57,497 nt of DNA, from assembly GCA_003566775.1 (NCBI GenBank), contig PXBW01000361.1, forward strand, positions 1-57,497, given 5' to 3'. The position numbers and the translations under genes were made by a program. The first letter of the stretch is position 1, and the number at the start of each line of letters is the position of its first letter. Shown piece after piece: positions 53,366 to 57,497 of this stretch. The notes under the pieces are model-generated. The model saw nothing but the letters and a program-made list of their open reading frames with translations. It ran no database searches and was not told the DNA's origin. Source of the stretch: a candidate division WS1 bacterium (GTDB lineage Bacteria; Armatimonadota; Zipacnadia; Zipacnadales; UBA5352).

Positions 53366-55618
53366 CTAACGTCCTCGGTCGTTCCAGCCGGAAAGATGCT
53401 GTATCTGGTTCTCCATCCAATCCAGCAGCGCTATCGATTGTGACATCTGACTCTCCATGCGAGCGAAAGCGACTCGCTGCTGCTCGATGTAACGATCCAC
53501 GTCTGCCTCTACTTCGGCAATCTGATCGTCGATGGCGGCGATGTCGTTAGTAACTCCATCGACCGCCCGCGTGAGATAGCCCGCCCTCGGATCGGTGACA
53601 CGTCCTATGAAATCGGTCAAGCGCGAAGCGATACCCTTGCTTACACGCACCACACCGGCCTCTCCCGCGCTCTCCGCGCTGACGAGGACTTCGAGGCCCT
53701 CAGCCTCTGTGTCTCGCCCGGCGATCAGCAATCTGCCCCTGCCGGTCGCTGCTTCACCGCCGATGGTGCCTTCGACGTCTCTGCCTTCATAGACCGCCGA
53801 TTCACCCGCCACAGCCCCCCCGAGACCTGTCCCGCCCGCGTCCGCGTCGAGGGAGGACGCAATGGTGATCTCCCGTGACCCGAAGGATTCGTGTTCGATG
53901 ACGATTCGGCCGTCCTGAGCCGATGCGGTCAGGTCCAACCGCTGCGTGTTGAAGAGTGAGTTGATCCTGTCGGTTGCCTCCTGCAGGCTCATCCCGGCGT
54001 TCAGTCCGACCGATCGACCGTTGATGGTGAGCATCTCACTCACCACTATTCCATCGGACAGATCAGCGCTGGTCGCGGTCGCCCGGGTTGCCGGCTGCGT
54101 GATGTTGACCGCCCAGCCATCGGGCCCCGAATCGAGCGTGGCTGAGGAGTATGATTCGACGCTTAGACCGGCACCGCTCGCCTCCGCGCGCGAGCCGAAG
54201 AGACGTCTGACACCCTCGGGATCCGACTGGAGTGCGTCAAGAAACACGTCGCTGTCGAAGACCAGTTCGTCGTTGCGGTTGAATCTGAGTCCCACCTGAG
54301 AGCCCAGCGTCAGATTGCCCCCAAGCGTGTCCACCAGTTCGCTAAGACAGCGCCGAAGGTCGCTCTCAAGTCTGACTATCGCGGTGGATCCCGAGAAGAG
54401 ACCGCCCTTCTCCTTCTCGGTGTCAAACTCCATGTGCTTGTTGATAAGCTCCACGATCCCGTTGTAGGCGTCAACGGTTTCCTGTACCGCATCGACCGCC
54501 GCTCCGGGATTGCCCATCACCCTGACGGTCGCGCCCCCGGGATCGGTCGTGCCTGTGAGCTGCAGTTGCACATTCTCGATAGCGTTATCAACGGCGTTGC
54601 TCGATCGGGTCATGCTTACCCCGTTGATTGAGAAGACTGCGTCCCGTGCCTCATCCATCTCATGGGCAAGCCCCTTCTCCAGCACGCCGAGCGTTGCGAG
54701 TACGTTGGCGTCATCGGTAAAGGCGGGCCGACCGTCATCACCGACGATATCAAGGCGGTACATGGTGCGGTTGTCCACAACGACATTCTCCACTGATGCG
54801 TTGACGCCCTCAATCTCGCTGATGGTCGCCGCAATCTCATCGAGGCTGTCGGTTGACAGATCGACGGTCACTTCCGCCCCGTTGATCTGCACGGTGCCCG
54901 CCGGCGCGAGGGCCAGCCCCAGCGCTTCCCCCGCCGCCATAAAGCGGTCAGAGAACGTATTGGAGGCTGCGCCATCGGTGATCTCGTGACGCACAGAGGT
55001 CTCTCCGTGCTGTATTCCCAGCGCCTCGAGTACGCCGGAATCGTTGGCATCAATCAGGTTCACGGCACCATCGACACCGGAGGTAAGCGAGGAGACCATT
55101 AGTCTGTGATCGCTCTCCGAGACAGTGAGAATCGAGGCGCTCACCCCGGCGCCCGCGGCGTTGATCCGATCGCGGAGGTCGGTGAGGCTGTCTGATGCCT
55201 CGAGTGTGACGACCGTGCCGTTGAGGATGATCTCGCCTTCATGGCCGAGAGCCTCGTTCCTCGTCGCCAGGGAGCCGGATGCGATCTTGTGTGACGAGGC
55301 GAGCTGATCCACCACGACCTGGTAATCACCCACCGGCGCCCCGTCCGACGCGCTGACGACCACTGCACTCTCATTGCTGCTTGTCGCGGTGACCTGCGAG
55401 AAGGCGGAGCCGTCCGTGAGGGCTGAGGCGTGCGCGCTCAGATTGAGCGTGTTCGCGGTGAGTTTCTGGAAGGCCGAAAGGCGCTCGGTGTGCCGTTCCT
55501 GCTCGAGCTCAAGTCTCTGTACCGGCCTGCGCCTAATCTGGCCCAGTTGGGTGATGATGCCCTCGATATCGATGTTGCTCGCGACGAGTCCTGAGATTGC
55601 CATATCGCCGACGCTCAT
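53366..55618 (-). CDS. fliD: Flagellar filament capping protein FliD
   Basis: 750 residues, larger than most FliD proteins (about 450-680). ATG 55618 with GGAGG 7 bases ahead. N-terminus ISGLVASNIDIEGIITQLGQ then RRRPVQRLELEQERHTERLS. Three flagellin-IN-type repeats are visible (for example INGAEVTVDLSTDSLDEIAA and INGRSVGLNAGMSLQEATDR). The C-terminal coiled coil ends with IEQQRVAFARMESQMSQSIA. It caps the filament so flagellin folds in place. Confidence 0.95.
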   Translation of the reverse strand: MSVGDMAISGLVASNIDIEGIITQLGQIRRRPVQRLELEQERHTERLSAFQKLTANTLNLSAHASALTDGSAFSQVTATSSNESAVVVSASDGAPVGDYQVVVDQLASSHKIASGSLATRNEALGHEGEIILNGTVVTLEASDSLTDLRDRINAAGAGVSASILTVSESDHRLMVSSLTSGVDGAVNLIDANDSGVLEALGIQHGETSVRHEITDGAASNTFSDRFMAAGEALGLALAPAGTVQINGAEVTVDLSTDSLDEIAATISEIEGVNASVENVVVDNRTMYRLDIVGDDGRPAFTDDANVLATLGVLEKGLAHEMDEARDAVFSINGVSMTRSSNAVDNAIENVQLQLTGTTDPGGATVRVMGNPGAAVDAVQETVDAYNGIVELINKHMEFDTEKEKGGLFSGSTAIVRLESDLRRCLSELVDTLGGNLTLGSQVGLRFNRNDELVFDSDVFLDALQSDPEGVRRLFGSRAEASGAGLSVESYSSATLDSGPDGWAVNITQPATRATATSADLSDGIVVSEMLTINGRSVGLNAGMSLQEATDRINSLFNTQRLDLTASAQDGRIVIEHESFGSREITIASSLDADAGGTGLGGAVAGESAVYEGRDVEGTIGGEAATGRGRLLIAGRDTEAEGLEVLVSAESAGEAGVVRVSKGIASRLTDFIGRVTDPRAGYLTRAVDGVTNDIAAIDDQIAEVEADVDRYIEQQRVAFARMESQMSQSIALLDWMENQIQHLSGWNDRGR

Positions 55619-55668
55619 ACTGTTGCCTCCATATGAAGCCTATCCCCGATCCGCGGTGAATTGGGGAT

Positions 55669-55694
55669 GGGGGCGCCCCCCGCAAGGCGCCCCC
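55669..55694 (-). terminator. GC hairpin between fliC and fliD
   Basis: A 9-bp stem GGGGGCGCC (55669-55677) and its complement (55686-55694), 8-base loop, 26 bases beyond the flagellin stop on the minus strand. No T run follows. A second imperfect repeat, ATCCCC(G/A)AT, lies just past it (55642-55670). It may reduce read-through from fliC into fliD. Confidence 0.5.
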
Positions 55695-55719
55695 GGAGTG
55701 CGTTACGCCGCGCCAGGTT

Positions 55720-57222
55720 CTACGCGCGGATCAGTTGCAGTACCTGCTGGGGCAGCGAGTTGGCCTGCGACAGGAACGCCGTCGCTGACTGCACCAGCAC
55801 CTGACTGGTTGTGAACTCCGCCATCTCGCGACCGAAGTCGGTGTCGCGGATCTGGCTCTCCGACGCGGCGAGGTTCTCTCGCGCGACCGCGAGCGATCGC
55901 GCCCCTGCCTCCAGTTCGTTCACCTGGAAGGCACCGAGATCGCCTCGTAGCGTCGCGACCTGGTTCATTGCCTCATCGATCACGCCGATGGCATTCTCAG
56001 CTCCGGATACGGTGGAGATGTCGATACTCGACAGCGCCGCCGTGGTTCCCAGATCGGTAGACTTCACCGAGCCTATGCTCGTCGAGGCCGTCTCGCCCGC
56101 CCCGTAGCCTGTCTGGAATGAGAGTTGCCCCTCCCGGGCGTAGAGTGCGTCGTTGTATGACGCCTCGGTCGTGGCCGCCGCCTCGGTCAGTGTGATCGAA
56201 CCGTGGTCGGCATGCCTGATGGTCAGACCTCTCCCGGCGGTGAAGGCCACATCGTGTCCCTCGCCGAGGTTGTTGCCTCCGAAGGCGACGTTTGCCACTG
56301 CATCAACGCCGGTGTCGGACTCGAAGTACACCTCTCCGCTACTGTCGAGCAACCCCTCGACCGACGTCGCGGTACCGGAGTACTCTACGGAGACATGCTC
56401 ATCCGCACCGTAACCTACCGTGCTTATGACCAGTTCATCGCCGGTAATCTCTGCGGTCACGCGACCACTCAGCGCGGAGGTGGTGTTAATCGCGGTGACA
56501 ACGTCCTGCCAGGTGGTTGAGTCGTCGATTGACAGGGCACCCTCGCCATCCTGCACCTGGATGCCACTGATGTACATGCTGAGTGCGTCTTCAGCACCAG
56601 AAAGGTCGATACTGCCCGTTCCGTCGACAGTATTGCCTGCCACAACTGCTCCTGAGGTGTCCGATGAGCTGCTGGCCTGTTCAGCCGCAGTGGTGACCTC
56701 GATGGAAACGTGGCCTTCATCCTGGCCCGCGAGGCTACTGATGCCGTGGGAAACCACAGTGCTTCGGTCGATCACGTTCACCGCAGTACCGGCCGACCCG
56801 TCGAGTAGCGCGCGGCCCGCATAAGTCGTGTTGACGGCGATCTGATCGATGGTGGACATCGCGGACTGGACCTGGGACTGCAGGGCCGCTCGCGCGTCTG
56901 CATTCTTGTTCGAGTCCGAGGCGGCGTCCACCGCGAGGTCACGCATCTGTCGAAGCAATCCTGAGACCTCGTTCAGCGCTCCCTCCGCCGTCTTGATCAG
57001 GTTCACACCCTGTGAAGCGTTCTGCTGGGCAACATCAAGGCCGGATACCTGAGCGCGGAGCAGCTCGGAAATCACAAGACCCGCAGGATCGTCCGCGCCA
57101 CGGTTGATCCGCAGACCGCTCGCGAGTCTCTCGATCGACTGACCTATGCGCTGCGAGTTGTTATCGAGGTTTCGCTGCGCGTTGATCGAAGAAATGTTCT
57201 GGTTGATACGCGTCAGGGACAT
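55720..57222 (-). CDS. fliC: Flagellin
   Basis: 500 residues from ATG 57222 (AAGGAGG 8 bases ahead). Conserved D0/D1 start: SLTRINQNISSINAQRNLDN, RIGQSIERLASGLRINRGAD, DPAGLVISELLRAQVSGLDV. Conserved end: DFGREMAEFTTSQVLVQSAT then AFLSQANSLPQQVLQLI. The central surface part includes an IN-type repeat (WQDVVTAINTTSALSGRVTA). Only one flagellin gene is seen. Transcribed from the sigma-28 promoter upstream. Confidence 0.97.
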   Translation of the reverse strand: MSLTRINQNISSINAQRNLDNNSQRIGQSIERLASGLRINRGADDPAGLVISELLRAQVSGLDVAQQNASQGVNLIKTAEGALNEVSGLLRQMRDLAVDAASDSNKNADARAALQSQVQSAMSTIDQIAVNTTYAGRALLDGSAGTAVNVIDRSTVVSHGISSLAGQDEGHVSIEVTTAAEQASSSSDTSGAVVAGNTVDGTGSIDLSGAEDALSMYISGIQVQDGEGALSIDDSTTWQDVVTAINTTSALSGRVTAEITGDELVISTVGYGADEHVSVEYSGTATSVEGLLDSSGEVYFESDTGVDAVANVAFGGNNLGEGHDVAFTAGRGLTIRHADHGSITLTEAAATTEASYNDALYAREGQLSFQTGYGAGETASTSIGSVKSTDLGTTAALSSIDISTVSGAENAIGVIDEAMNQVATLRGDLGAFQVNELEAGARSLAVARENLAASESQIRDTDFGREMAEFTTSQVLVQSATAFLSQANSLPQQVLQLIRA

Positions 57223-57280
57223 CTCGCTTCCTCCTTTATTCGCTGCGAAAGAGAGATCCGCCGGAGCCAATCTCCCGAAG

Positions 57281-57296
57281 AGGCCCCTTTCGGGGC
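57281..57296 (-). promoter_or_regulatory. Hairpin in the flagellin leader
   Basis: The minus-strand leader contains GCCCC-GAAA-GGGGC, a short GC stem capped by a GNRA-like GAAA loop, about 60 bases before the flagellin ATG. It could stabilise the message; this is inference. Confidence 0.4.
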
Positions 57297-57394
57297 GCAC
57301 GTCTCAGTTTTGCACTCGCCTTCTCTCGCGAGACAGGCGTACCACAGCGGCCGTTACGAACCGGGCTGATGAGCCAATCGCTGCAGCATGAACA

Positions 57395-57421
57395 TTATCG
57401 GCGTTGGTCTCGCTCGCTTGA
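57395..57421 (-). promoter_or_regulatory. Sigma-28 (FliA) promoter of flagellin
   Basis: Minus strand TCAA (57418-57421), 15 bases, GCCGATAA (57395-57402). The -10 matches the FliA consensus perfectly and the -35 differs by one base from TAAA. The leader would be about 165 bases. Confidence 0.85.
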
Positions 57422-57497
57422 GAATGCGCCAGGTAAGAAAACTGTAACCGTCTGATACCCAGGCACCAGGTCCCCTCCGCTAAAGCTAAGGGCGGAC

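Overview
The window is high-GC bacterial chromosome. Two prepilin-type proteins of the H-X9-DG kind carry an [13 protein letters not shown] stretch after the N-terminal helix. That stretch, a stand-alone SigH-type sigma factor at the head of the tRNA/tuf/secE/nusG/ribosomal-protein cluster, and many mixed-function accessory genes suggest Armatimonadota or a close relative. This placement is inference from motif memory, not from a search.

Positions 1-12,650 are an accessory and metabolic region. It holds a GH3 hydrolase (cut by the window edge), two related zinc-ribbon proteins, an unknown protein, a GH63/trehalase-like glycosidase, a GspE/PilB ATPase, a sulfatase, two tandem H-X9-DG prepilins, a cysteine-rich repeat protein, a decayed gene fragment, a secreted alpha/beta hydrolase and secG. 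Positions 12,689-19,112 are the translation/transcription block: sigH, tRNA-Thr, tRNA-Tyr, tRNA-Thr, tuf, rpmG, tRNA-Trp, secE, nusG, rplK, rplA, an L10 leader with attenuator, rplJ, rplL and a strong terminator. rpoB and rpoC do not follow. Positions 19,246-26,211 hold a PflX-like radical SAM lipoprotein, a Gfo/Idh/MocA oxidoreductase, a repeat protein, an acidic lipoprotein, proA-proB and a zinc-ribbon membrane protein.

Positions 26,461-57,421 are one large flagellar locus. In order: fliG, fliM, rpoN, flgB (with an in-frame TAG), flgC, fliE, fliF, fliH, fliI, fliJ, a lytic-transglycosylase/FliK fusion, flgD, a histidine kinase, flgE, flbD, motA, motB, fliL, fliN, fliO, fliP, fliQ, a sigma-region-4-like protein, flhA, fliR, flhB, fliA and an NtrC-type regulator lacking the DNA-binding domain. 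On the opposite strand, in transcription order, come fliC, fliD, fliS and a FliT/FlgN-like chaperone.

The sequence supports a three-tier regulatory circuit. Sigma-54-type promoters (TGGCAC-N5-TTGCA before fliG, TGGTAC-N5-TTGCA before flgB) would be read by the RpoN encoded between them. They would be activated by the local kinase and FlgR-like regulator. A sigma-28 promoter (TCAA-N15-GCCGATAA) before flagellin would be read by the locally encoded FliA. Because rpoN lies downstream of a sigma-54 promoter, positive autoregulation is possible.

The strongest leads are: the transglycosylase-FliK fusion; the degenerate sigma-like protein inside the export-gate genes; the amber codon in flgB; a perfect three-way-junction RNA fold directly ahead of secE-nusG; and a FlgR-like regulator with a GAFTSA instead of a GAFTGA loop.
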